DNA of 8,654 nucleotides, from NCBI GenBank assembly GCA_902796745.1, contig CADBQC010000044.1, forward strand, positions 1-8,654. Direction: 5' to 3'. This document shows positions 1 to 5,506 of this stretch, piece after piece (the stretch's first letter is position 1; the number at the start of each line of letters is the position of its first letter). Position numbers and translations under genes: made by a program. Source of the DNA: an uncultured Pseudomonadota bacterium (lineage in GTDB: Bacteria; Pseudomonadota; Alphaproteobacteria; RUG11792). The notes under the pieces are model-generated. The model did no database searches. It saw only the letters and a list, made by a program, of their open reading frames with translations, and was not told the origin of the DNA.

Positions 1-1353
1 TACATCCCAGCAGAAGCGATAAAACTGACATCTGTTGCTGGGGCTTACTGGCGTGGCAATAGCAAAAATGATATGTTGCAACGCATCTATGGCACAGTAT
101 TCCCGACCAAAAAAGAAACCGAAGCATATTTCAAGTTACTAGAAGAAGCGCAGGCGCGCGACCATCGCAAACTCGGGGTAGAACTAGATATATTCCATCT
201 CGATGAGGTAGCACCAGGGAACGTATTTTGGCTAAAGAATGGGACAATTTTATTCAATGTAATAAAGGACTACATCACAAAAGTTATTAAAAAACATAAC
301 TATTTTGTTGTGCAGACTCCTCAACTAATGAACAAGTCGCTTTGGGAGACATCCGGACATTGGGCAAAGTTTAAAGAGAATATGTTCATCGTTGAAGATG
401 ATGAAACTACGATGGCAATAAAACCTATGAATTGCCCAGGGCACATCATTTGTTACCAAACTGGTGCGGTGAAAAGTTATCGAGATATGCCGATAAGAAT
501 GGCAGAATTTGGGCTTTGCCATCGTAACGAGAGTTCAGGTTCGCTTCATGGAGTTATGAGATTACGCGCTTTCATGCAAGATGATGCTCATGTATTCTGC
601 ACTCCGGAACAAATAGTATCTGAGACAATCGACATTTGTTCGATATTGAAGGAAATATACGGAATATTTGGATTTAAGGATATAAAGGTTAAGTTTTCTG
701 ATCGCCCGGAAAAACGCGTTGGATCAGATGAGGTTTGGGGTTTAGCAGAAAAATCGCTCACTGATGCCGCTGATGCAGCCGGACTTAGTTACACCTTAAA
801 TAAGGGAGAAGGTGCGTTCTACGGGCCTAAATTGGAGTTCGTTTTGAAAGACTGCCTTGGTCGCGATTGGCAGTGTGGAACACTTCAAGTTGATTTCAAC
901 TTGCCACAGCGCTTCGGAATAACTTATATAGACAAAGATGGTTCACGAAAAACTCCTGTGATGATACACCGCGCAATTGTTGGTTCTATAGAACGCTTTA
1001 TCGGCATCCTGATTGAGCATTATGCTGGAAAGTTCCCGTTCTGGCTGGCACCAACGCAAATTGTAGTAGCAAGCGTAACGGATGAGAGTATTGCATATGC
1101 TCAGCAAATTTATAGCAAGTTAATTAATGCTGGTTTTCGAGCTATTCTAGATACCGAGAACGAAAAAATAAATTATAAAATTCGAGCACATTCAGTAAAA
1201 AAAGTACCTGCAATTGTTATCATTGGAAACAAGGAGGCAGAAGCTTGTACCGTAAGCATAAGGCGTCTTGGTTCTGAAGACACAAGAACGATGACACTAT
1301 CTGATATGTTGCCTTATTTTGAACAACTAGAATGCCAATCACAAATGCACTAA
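1..1353 (+). CDS. thrS: Threonine--tRNA ligase, 5' end outside window
   Basis: Cytoplasmic class II synthetase that charges tRNA-Thr. The frame is open from base 1 (LTSVAGAYWRG, a ThrRS hallmark), so the ATG at 73 is internal; 450 residues are visible. By alignment from memory with E. coli ThrRS (642 residues), about 190 N-terminal residues (TGS and most of the editing domain) lie upstream. The catalytic core shows MNCPGH, motif 2 HRNE and motif 3 GSIERFIG. The three zinc ligands that bind the threonine substrate are in place: Cys145, His197 (QDDAHVFC) and His323 (MIHRA) of the visible fragment, spaced nearly as in E. coli. The C-terminal anticodon-binding domain begins near FPFWLAPTQI and looks complete. 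The last 22 bases overlap the next gene, which suggests translational coupling. Whether the N-terminal editing domain is intact cannot be seen. Confidence 0.97.
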   Translation, partial: YIPAEAIKLTSVAGAYWRGNSKNDMLQRIYGTVFPTKKETEAYFKLLEEAQARDHRKLGVELDIFHLDEVAPGNVFWLKNGTILFNVIKDYITKVIKKHNYFVVQTPQLMNKSLWETSGHWAKFKENMFIVEDDETTMAIKPMNCPGHIICYQTGAVKSYRDMPIRMAEFGLCHRNESSGSLHGVMRLRAFMQDDAHVFCTPEQIVSETIDICSILKEIYGIFGFKDIKVKFSDRPEKRVGSDEVWGLAEKSLTDAADAAGLSYTLNKGEGAFYGPKLEFVLKDCLGRDWQCGTLQVDFNLPQRFGITYIDKDGSRKTPVMIHRAIVGSIERFIGILIEHYAGKFPFWLAPTQIVVASVTDESIAYAQQIYSKLINAGFRAILDTENEKINYKIRAHSVKKVPAIVIIGNKEAEACTVSIRRLGSEDTRTMTLSDMLPYFEQLECQSQMH

Positions 1354-2033
1354 AAGTCTCAATCAGCATCGGGGCAGTTCTAAAATTTTCAACTCTGGAC
1401 TACCCCGGAAAGCTCTCGGCTGTGATCTTCTGCCAGGGCTGTCCGAATAATTGTGTATACTGTCACAATCCGGATTTTATTCCTGCCAAGACCGCCTCCT
1501 CAATAAACTTTGATGAAGTTGTGAATTTTTTGCTAAAGCGACAAGGATTGCTGGAAGCGGTGGTCTTCAGTGGTGGTGATCCGCTTATTCAGAATGATTT
1601 ATATGAGGCTATGTTTCAAATAAAATCAAGGGGATTTCTAGTCGGTTTGCATACATCTGGTGTAAATCCGAAGCGTCTCAAGGAAATACTCGATATAACG
1701 GACTGGGTAGGCTTTGATATTAAAACAACTTTTGAAAAGTACGAAAATATAACGCGAAATAAGGTATCTGCGCAATTAGCACAAGAAAGCCTAAATATCA
1801 TTTTAAAGTCAAATGTTGCGTATGAAATACGAACTACTGTGGATTCAAGGTATATAACCTTTGAAGATTTGAAAGGTATAGCAAAATCGCTGAAGGGGCT
1901 TGGAATACAAAAGTGGGTTTTGCAAGAATGTATATTGAGAAGTAAATCTGGCGACCAAAAATTATTACTTCCGAATACAGATGAAATAGAACAACTTAAA
2001 CAATATCTAAAAGTAGAAATAAGACGTCAATGA
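1332..2033 (+). CDS. nrdG: Radical SAM activase of anaerobic ribonucleotide reductase type
   Basis: Predicted glycyl-radical activating enzyme, 233 residues. It has the radical-SAM cluster motif CPNNCVYC (Cys37, Cys41, Cys44, with an extra Cys34), SGGDP at 80-84 for SAM binding, and HTSG and DIK motifs further on. The opening STLDYPGKLSAVIFCQGCP is typical of the NrdG2-like family (anaerobic ribonucleoside-triphosphate reductase activating protein), which uses SAM to install a glycyl radical on NrdD. The start at 1332 lies inside the end of thrS, with no clear Shine-Dalgarno, so reinitiation after thrS is likely; the family motif starts only about 15 residues in, which leaves little room for a later start. 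It shares ATGA with tsaB. No nrdD is present in the window, so the partner is unseen. Family confidence is high; substrate assignment is an inference. Confidence 0.85.
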   Translation: MPITNALKVSISIGAVLKFSTLDYPGKLSAVIFCQGCPNNCVYCHNPDFIPAKTASSINFDEVVNFLLKRQGLLEAVVFSGGDPLIQNDLYEAMFQIKSRGFLVGLHTSGVNPKRLKEILDITDWVGFDIKTTFEKYENITRNKVSAQLAQESLNIILKSNVAYEIRTTVDSRYITFEDLKGIAKSLKGLGIQKWVLQECILRSKSGDQKLLLPNTDEIEQLKQYLKVEIRRQ

Positions 2034-2596
2034 TATTATCGTTATTCATAAGAGATAAAGAATTTCATTTAAGTAGTAATGGTTTTGAACAATTATGTCG
2101 GATAGATGAAACACGCAAAATGGCAGATAAAGTTCCAGAAATCTTCAAAACGTTTATAAGACAAATAAATTTCCATGAAATAGACACAGTGCTTTATTCA
2201 TCAGGACCTGCTTCATTCACAACAGCGAGGATAATGAATTCGATGCTCAAAGGGATAAAAGTGGTGCGTCCAAATATGGAATTTGTTGGGATATCTCATT
2301 TTGTGACGTATCTATCGATAATTATGAAACAGCGTCAGCAAGGTACAATTGCTATTCCGACAATGCGCGGGGACTATTTTATATGCAGATTTGCAGGCTC
2401 TCAATTGGAGAAGATGTATATAAGTACTGATTTATCAAATAATGTTATTGTTAGTAACAATTCAATATTGACAAATATAAATCTAGCAACACAACAGTAT
2501 CGTATAAGTAATACCAATGTATTTAAAGACAATATAGATTTTATTACATATGATTTAGAAATAAATTATGGTATCACTCCAGAATACTCACATTAG
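2030..2596 (+). CDS. tsaB: Divergent TsaB-like protein (t6A tRNA modification)
   Basis: TsaB is the non-catalytic, actin-fold partner of TsaD in making N6-threonylcarbamoyl-adenosine at tRNA position 37. This 188-residue protein keeps the central signature SSGPASFTTARI (57-68; family form GxGPGSFTGxRIG), followed by a VGISHF stretch, and IPTMRGDYFICRF (109-121; family DARMGEVY). The ending GITPEYSH resembles the usual C-terminal Pro-x-Tyr-x-Arg stretch. It lacks the N-terminal IDTS motif and is shorter than E. coli TsaB (231 residues), so it is a reduced version. It starts in a 4-base ATGA overlap with the activase gene and overlaps rimI by 29 bases; the tsaB-rimI pairing is common in bacteria and supports the call. 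The frame is intact, so I treat it as functional but diverged rather than a pseudogene. Confidence 0.75.
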   Translation: MILSLFIRDKEFHLSSNGFEQLCRIDETRKMADKVPEIFKTFIRQINFHEIDTVLYSSGPASFTTARIMNSMLKGIKVVRPNMEFVGISHFVTYLSIIMKQRQQGTIAIPTMRGDYFICRFAGSQLEKMYISTDLSNNVIVSNNSILTNINLATQQYRISNTNVFKDNIDFITYDLEINYGITPEYSH

Positions 2597-3008
2597 AAGA
2601 TTAACCCAGAGTGATTTCAAAATTTTGAAAATGTTTCACGTGAAACATTTTCAAAATTATAGCATATCGGATCATTCTCTCATAGCTTACTTAACTCAGT
2701 CACAATATCAAACTTATGGAATGTTTCACGTGAAACATTTGATTGGTTATGTTATTTTTTTAACCTGCGATTGTGATGCTGATATAGTATACATAGGTAC
2801 CGATCCAAATTTTCGTAGGCAAGGAGTTGCATCTACACTGATACAAAATTTTTTAGACACAAGTAAAATATCCCAATTATTTTTAGAAGTAAGCATTGAA
2901 AACACAAAAGCTATAAGCCTATATCAATCTTTAGGATTTGAAATAGCGTCAATTCGCAAAAAATATCTGCATAATATCGATGCGTATTTGATGGTAAAAA
3001 AAATATAA
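2568..3008 (+). CDS. rimI: RimI-like GNAT acetyltransferase carrying two in-frame parS sites
   Basis: Predicted N-acetyltransferase; RimI acetylates the N-terminus of ribosomal protein S18 in E. coli. It has 146 residues. The first strand is IRRLTQSDF (9-17), the acetyl-CoA loop RRQGVA (83-88) follows IGTDPNF, and EVSIENTKAISLYQSLGF (107-124) is the typical RimI motif B. The start at 2568 lies 29 bases inside tsaB with no clear ribosome site; it is chosen because the first GNAT strand follows directly, and the next ATG (2631) would remove that strand. Residues 22-27 and 52-57 both read MFHVKH, the translation of parS1 and parS2. They fall where RimI proteins are variable: the N-terminal helix region and the turn before the GYVIF strand. 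Exact substrate is inferred from similarity and from tsaB next door. Confidence 0.82.
   Translation: MVSLQNTHIRRLTQSDFKILKMFHVKHFQNYSISDHSLIAYLTQSQYQTYGMFHVKHLIGYVIFLTCDCDADIVYIGTDPNFRRQGVASTLIQNFLDTSKISQLFLEVSIENTKAISLYQSLGFEIASIRKKYLHNIDAYLMVKKI
2631..2718 (+). repeat. Repeat copy A (coding, within rimI)
   Basis: 88-base segment from parS1 to just before parS2, coding for rimI residues 22-51. It aligns without gaps to 3010-3097. By hand count 66 of 88 bases match: 28 of the first 29, 12 of the middle 26 and 26 of the last 33. This is the intact, translated copy. Confidence 0.7.
2632..2647. other. parS: parS site 1, inside rimI
   Basis: Perfect 16-base palindrome TGTTTCACGTGAAACA, identical to the consensus centromere site bound by chromosomal ParB/Spo0J. 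It is the core of a longer perfect palindrome of 38 bases (2621-2658). It encodes MFHVKH in the rimI frame. A parB gene of the matching chromosomal type lies 1.9 kb downstream. Confidence 0.95.
2722..2737. other. parS: parS site 2, inside rimI
   Basis: Perfect TGTTTCACGTGAAACA, 90 bases after site 1 and in the same reading phase, so it again encodes MFHVKH. The palindrome extends to 20 bases (2720-2739). Confidence 0.95.
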
Positions 3009-3010
3009 AA

Positions 3011-3026
3011 TGTTTCACGTGAAACA
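3011..3026. other. parS: parS site 3, just after the rimI stop
   Basis: Perfect TGTTTCACGTGAAACA beginning two bases after the rimI TAA. The palindrome extends to 24 bases (3007-3030) and so overlaps the stop codon. As RNA it could fold into a 10-bp stem with an ACGU loop followed by a short U-run, so it might double as a weak terminator for the thrS-rimI operon (inference). Confidence 0.95.
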
Positions 3027-3094
3027 TTTTTAAAATTACACAATATTAGAACCTCTTTGCAGTTCTTATCTAACTAAGCTCCAATATCAAGCTT

Positions 3095-3111
3095 ATGTTT
3101 CGCATAAACAT
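3095..3111. other. Degenerate parS relic
   Basis: ATGTTTCGCATAAACAT sits where copy B of the repeat should carry the counterpart of parS2. The outer parts (ATGTTTC and AAACAT) are kept, but the central ACGTG is replaced by GCAT, one base shorter. The half-site spacing is therefore lost and ParB binding is not expected. Identification depends on the alignment of the two repeat copies. Confidence 0.5.
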
Positions 3112-3133
3112 AAAATATTTACGTAAAAAAATA

Positions 3134-3152
3134 TATACATTTTTAATGTATA
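3134..3152. repeat. Small inverted repeat upstream of rsmG
   Basis: TATACATT-TTT-AATGTATA, perfect 8-base arms around a 3-base centre, directly upstream of the candidate -10 box. It could be an operator or a weak hairpin; AT-rich sequence makes chance possible. Confidence 0.35.
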
Positions 3153-3154
3153 CA

Positions 3155-3163
3155 TGTTATACT
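3155..3163 (+). promoter_or_regulatory. Candidate extended -10 promoter for rsmG-parA-parB
   Basis: TGTTATACT is an extended -10 element (TGn plus TATACT, one mismatch to TATAAT). At 17-base spacing the -35 position (3135-3140, ATACAT) is poor, which the TG extension could offset. Transcription would start near 3170 and give a leader of about 44 bases containing parS4. It is the only good promoter-like sequence I see in the 205-base gap 3009-3213, which otherwise holds parS3, repeat copy B, the inverted repeat at 3134-3152 and parS4. Confidence 0.4.
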
Positions 3164-3187
3164 GATAGTAGGTTGGAATTTTACGAA

Positions 3188-3203
3188 TGTTTCACGTGAA
3201 ACA
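3188..3203. other. parS: parS site 4, in the rsmG leader
   Basis: Perfect TGTTTCACGTGAAACA, extended to 20 bases (3186-3205), ending 10 bases before the rsmG ATG. It occupies the place where a Shine-Dalgarno would be expected and lies downstream of a candidate promoter, so ParB binding or the RNA hairpin might affect rsmG-parAB expression (inference). Confidence 0.95.
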
Positions 3204-3213
3204 TTTTTGATAT

Positions 3214-3783
3214 ATGACACAAGATGAATTACTAGAACAGTATATAGAATATTTGATTAAGTGGAATAAATACATAAATTTAGTACAGTATGAGACATTA
3301 AATAATGCATATGAACGCCATATAGCAGACTGTATGCAAATAAACAAATTTTTAACAAAGGATGACTATATTATAGATGTAGGTTCGGGGGCTGGGCTCC
3401 CCGGGGCGATTTTATCAATATTGGGATACAAAAACATAACATTATGTGAAAAAAGTTATAAAAAATGTATTTTTTTATATGAGATAAAATCTAAGTTAAA
3501 ATTAGATTACACTGTCTTCGATGGTGATATATTTGAATATCGAGTACCGGAGCACAAATTGAAGAACGCAGTGTTGGTATCAAGGGCATTTGGTTCATTA
3601 GAAAAATTGCTTACCGTCATGGAATGCCTGAGTGTTTCACGTGGAACATTTCACAAAGGCAAAACATACAAAAATGAGATTGAGGAAGCAAAACAAATAT
3701 ACCAATTCGATTATAGTATTTCTCCGAGTGCAACAGCGCCGGATAGCGTTATCTTAAATGTATCAGAAGTAAGGAGAAAGTAG
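3214..3783 (+). CDS. rsmG: 16S rRNA (guanine-N7) methyltransferase RsmG
   Basis: Methylates the N7 of a guanine in the 530 loop of 16S rRNA (G527 in E. coli) using SAM. It has 189 residues, slightly shorter than E. coli RsmG (207). Typical features are the N-terminal YIEYLIKWNKYINLV (10-24), ERHIADC (34-40, family RHIxDS), the SAM-binding loop DVGSGAGLPG (55-64), and VSRAFGSLEKLL (122-133), followed by the short KGK (148-150) seen in the family. The ATG at 3214 places the N-terminal helix correctly; no Shine-Dalgarno is visible and parS4 lies just upstream. parS5 is embedded at residues 140-145. The stop overlaps the parA start by one base. Position next to parA-parB (the old gidB-soj-spo0J order) is classical for chromosome-origin regions. 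Confidence 0.92.
   Translation: MTQDELLEQYIEYLIKWNKYINLVQYETLNNAYERHIADCMQINKFLTKDDYIIDVGSGAGLPGAILSILGYKNITLCEKSYKKCIFLYEIKSKLKLDYTVFDGDIFEYRVPEHKLKNAVLVSRAFGSLEKLLTVMECLSVSRGTFHKGKTYKNEIEEAKQIYQFDYSISPSATAPDSVILNVSEVRRK
3633..3648. other. parS: parS site 5, inside rsmG
   Basis: TGTTTCACGTGGAACA, one base off the perfect palindrome. Its reverse complement, TGTTCCACGTGAAACA, is a known natural variant of the Bacillus parS consensus, so ParB should accept it. It lies in rsmG codons 140-145, in a different frame from the rimI sites, and encodes SVSRGT in a variable part of the protein. Confidence 0.85.
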
Positions 3784-4556
3784 TGGCACAAATAATTTCG
3801 ATAGCAAATCAAAAGGGTGGAGTTGGAAAGACGACAACCGCAGTAAATTTAGCAACAGCGCTAGCTGCGGTAAGGAAAAGGGTATTGCTTATAGATTTTG
3901 ATCCGCAAGGCAATGCAACAACTGGAATTGGAATATATAGTAAAAAGTTAAATACTAGTTATGATTTATTAACAAAAACTAAAACCTTATCAGAAGTAAT
4001 ATTAAATACAAACATACCAGGATTATCTTTAATACCTGCAAGTATAGATCTTGTCGGGGCAGAAATAGAATTGGTTCAAGTTGCTGGGAGAGAAAGAATA
4101 CTGAAAGAAGCTTTGGCGCCATACGACCAAATGTTTGATTACATCATTATTGATTCGCCTCCTTCTATGGGGATTTTGAGTCTGAATGCCTTGGTTGCAG
4201 CAAGCGGAGTGTTGGTGCCTTTACAGTGTGAGTACTACGCCCTGGAAGGACTTAGCTATTTGCTAGGCTCGGTTAGCAGGATAAGATCGTCTTATAACAA
4301 CAATTTATCATTATTCGGAATAGTTTTAACTATGTATGATAAGCGCAATAGCTTAAGTATATCAGTTGAAAATGACGTGAGGAAACATCTAGGCGATAAG
4401 GTCTTTAGGACTGTAATACCAAGAAACATAAAGATTTCTGAGGCGCCATCATATGGTCGTCCGGTTCTTATTTATGATGTCAAGTGTGTCGGTTCATACG
4501 CCTATATGGAGTTGGCGAAAGAATTTTTAGAAAGGGAGAAAAACAATGGAAGATAA
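3783..4556 (+). CDS. parA: Chromosome-partitioning ATPase ParA (Soj type)
   Basis: 257-residue ParA-family ATPase that binds DNA non-specifically as an ATP dimer and is stimulated by ParB, moving origin regions apart. It has the deviant Walker A KGGVGKTT (11-18) with the signature Lys11, Walker A' LLIDFDPQGN (35-44), Walker B IIIDSPP (121-127) and the family end signature RNIKISEAPSYGRPVLIYD (214-232). There is no N-terminal helix-turn-helix, so this is the small chromosomal form, not the plasmid P1/F type. The GTG start at 3783 overlaps the rsmG stop (TAG) by one base and has a strong AAGGAG at 3771-3776, six bases upstream. The last 11 bases overlap parB, so the two are coupled. No key residue is missing. 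Confidence 0.96.
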   Translation: MAQIISIANQKGGVGKTTTAVNLATALAAVRKRVLLIDFDPQGNATTGIGIYSKKLNTSYDLLTKTKTLSEVILNTNIPGLSLIPASIDLVGAEIELVQVAGRERILKEALAPYDQMFDYIIIDSPPSMGILSLNALVAASGVLVPLQCEYYALEGLSYLLGSVSRIRSSYNNNLSLFGIVLTMYDKRNSLSISVENDVRKHLGDKVFRTVIPRNIKISEAPSYGRPVLIYDVKCVGSYAYMELAKEFLEREKNNGR

Positions 4557-5436
4557 GTTAGGGCGAGGATTGTCAGCATTGTTAGGAGACAATATAGACA
4601 GCAATCATGGAGAAAAACTGATATCCAATAAAGTTGATATCAATTTGGTGTGTCCAAATGAAAATCAGCCTCGCAAGATGTTTGATGAAGACAAATTGCG
4701 CGAGCTTGCTGGTTCAATCGCGTTACATGGCGTTTTGCAACCATTGGCCGTACGCCGAAAAGGTGATAGATACGAGATTATCGCAGGAGAGCGACGCTGG
4801 CGCGCTTCAAAATTAGCAGGATTAAAGGAAGTGCCAGTATATATCGTTGATTGTGATGATAGTCAAGTGATGACACTGGCTCTTATAGAAAATTTGCAAA
4901 GGTCAGATTTGAACCCGATAGAAGAAGCTGAAGCCATGCGTAACCTAATGATAACCTGTGAATGCCGACAAGAGGATTTGGGCACAATGCTTTCGAAAAG
5001 TCGCAGTTACGTTACAAATGCCTTGAGATTGTTATCTCTTCCTCCTAGAGTGCGTGAACTCATACGCGATGGAAGGCTAACAGCTGGACATGCCCGAAAT
5101 TTGATCGGAGTGCAAAATGCAGAGGAAATAGCTGACCTAGCCGTAGAAAATAATTGGAATGTACGGCAACTTGAAATGGCAATGAAAGATATCAAAGCTG
5201 GCTCTATGCAAGCCGGTATGCCTATTCGTGGTGATGACCCAAAAACAAATTCAGGTACTCCGATTGATATAGGCGAAGATAGCGAGTCTGCCGATATAGC
5301 CATACGCGTGGCTGAGGCGCTTAAAGTCGAGACGAAGTTGAAAGTAACCAGAAAAGGCGGGGTCTTTACGCTTATATGTAAATCTTGTGAGGAACTTGAA
5401 GAACTGGTGGAGAAGCTTGTTTCGTTAGGCGAATAA
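4546..5436 (+). CDS. parB: Chromosome-partitioning protein ParB (CTPase, parS-binding)
   Basis: 296 residues. ParB loads on parS, binds CTP and slides as a clamp over neighbouring DNA, recruiting ParA and usually SMC. Order of parts: ParA-stimulating N-terminal [11 protein letters not shown] (5-15); the N-terminal CTPase domain with [10 protein letters not shown] (37-46), GERRWRA (81-87) and [14 protein letters not shown] (115-128); a helix-turn-helix region around [20 protein letters not shown] (142-161) continuing to [10 protein letters not shown] (179-188), which reads parS; a low-complexity linker (about 215-250); and a C-terminal dimerization domain (about 250-296). The ATG at 4546 has AGGGAG at 4533-4538, seven bases upstream. 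It matches the five parS sites lying 0.9 to 1.9 kb upstream. Confidence 0.96.
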   Translation: MEDKLGRGLSALLGDNIDSNHGEKLISNKVDINLVCPNENQPRKMFDEDKLRELAGSIALHGVLQPLAVRRKGDRYEIIAGERRWRASKLAGLKEVPVYIVDCDDSQVMTLALIENLQRSDLNPIEEAEAMRNLMITCECRQEDLGTMLSKSRSYVTNALRLLSLPPRVRELIRDGRLTAGHARNLIGVQNAEEIADLAVENNWNVRQLEMAMKDIKAGSMQAGMPIRGDDPKTNSGTPIDIGEDSESADIAIRVAEALKVETKLKVTRKGGVFTLICKSCEELEELVEKLVSLGE

Positions 5437-5504
5437 AGCAAATTGCTGAAAATAGACCGACGCCGAACACTTGGAGGCGTTGTGTTGGCTGAAGCAATTT
5501 GCTT
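5436..5504. terminator. Large stem structure between convergent parB and ftsQ
   Basis: Perfect 12-base arms, AAGCAAATTGCT (5436-5447) and AGCAATTTGCTT (5493-5504), enclose a second hairpin with a 7-bp stem including one G-U pair (5458-5464 with 5476-5482). An alternative inner pairing is GCCgAACAC (5463-5470, counting from GCC) with GTGTTGGC near 5482-5489. The element fills nearly the whole 70-base gap between the two stop codons. Position suggests a bidirectional terminator, but neither strand has a U-run after the stem, so it may act as an RNA end barrier or be a small palindromic repeat element. Confidence 0.5.
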
Positions 5505-5506
5505 GT

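Larger units (their letters stand above)
3010..3111 (+). repeat. Repeat copy B: decayed rimI/parS fragment
   Basis: Second copy of the rimI segment at 2631-2718, placed after the rimI stop. It begins with intact parS3. Read in the matching frame it gives MFHVKHF, then a stop in place of Gln (CAA to TAA), then NYTILEPLCSSYLTKLQYQAY, compared with NYSISDHSLIAYLTQSQYQTY in rimI. The 33 bases at 3065-3097 match 26 of 33 with 2686-2718, at the same offset (55 bases) from the parS ATG. After a 3-base gap the match to parS2 continues as ATGTTTCGCATAAACAT (3095-3111), a parS with its ACGTG centre damaged. Best read as a non-functional duplicate fragment. Confidence 0.65.

Noticed and set aside
1332..1353. 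Overlap of thrS with the next gene as a frameshift or fusion
   Set aside because: Both proteins have complete family-type ends, so this is an ordinary short overlap between coupled genes.
3048..3066. AGAAC/GTTCT hairpin in the gap after rimI
   Set aside because: Five-base arms around a nine-base loop, in sequence explained by the repeat; too weak to report as a structure.
3009..3213. AT-rich gap as a replication origin
   Set aside because: No DnaA-box cluster (TTATNCACA) is visible; the content is explained by parS sites, a decayed repeat and a promoter.
2632..3648. Repeated palindromes resembling a CRISPR array
   Set aside because: Spacing is irregular (90 to 445 bases), the repeats lie inside genes, and their sequence is the known parS motif.
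5007..5441. Open frame of 144 codons antisense to parB
   Set aside because: Lies wholly opposite a clearly coding ParB, has a low-complexity serine-rich product and no family motif; a shadow frame.
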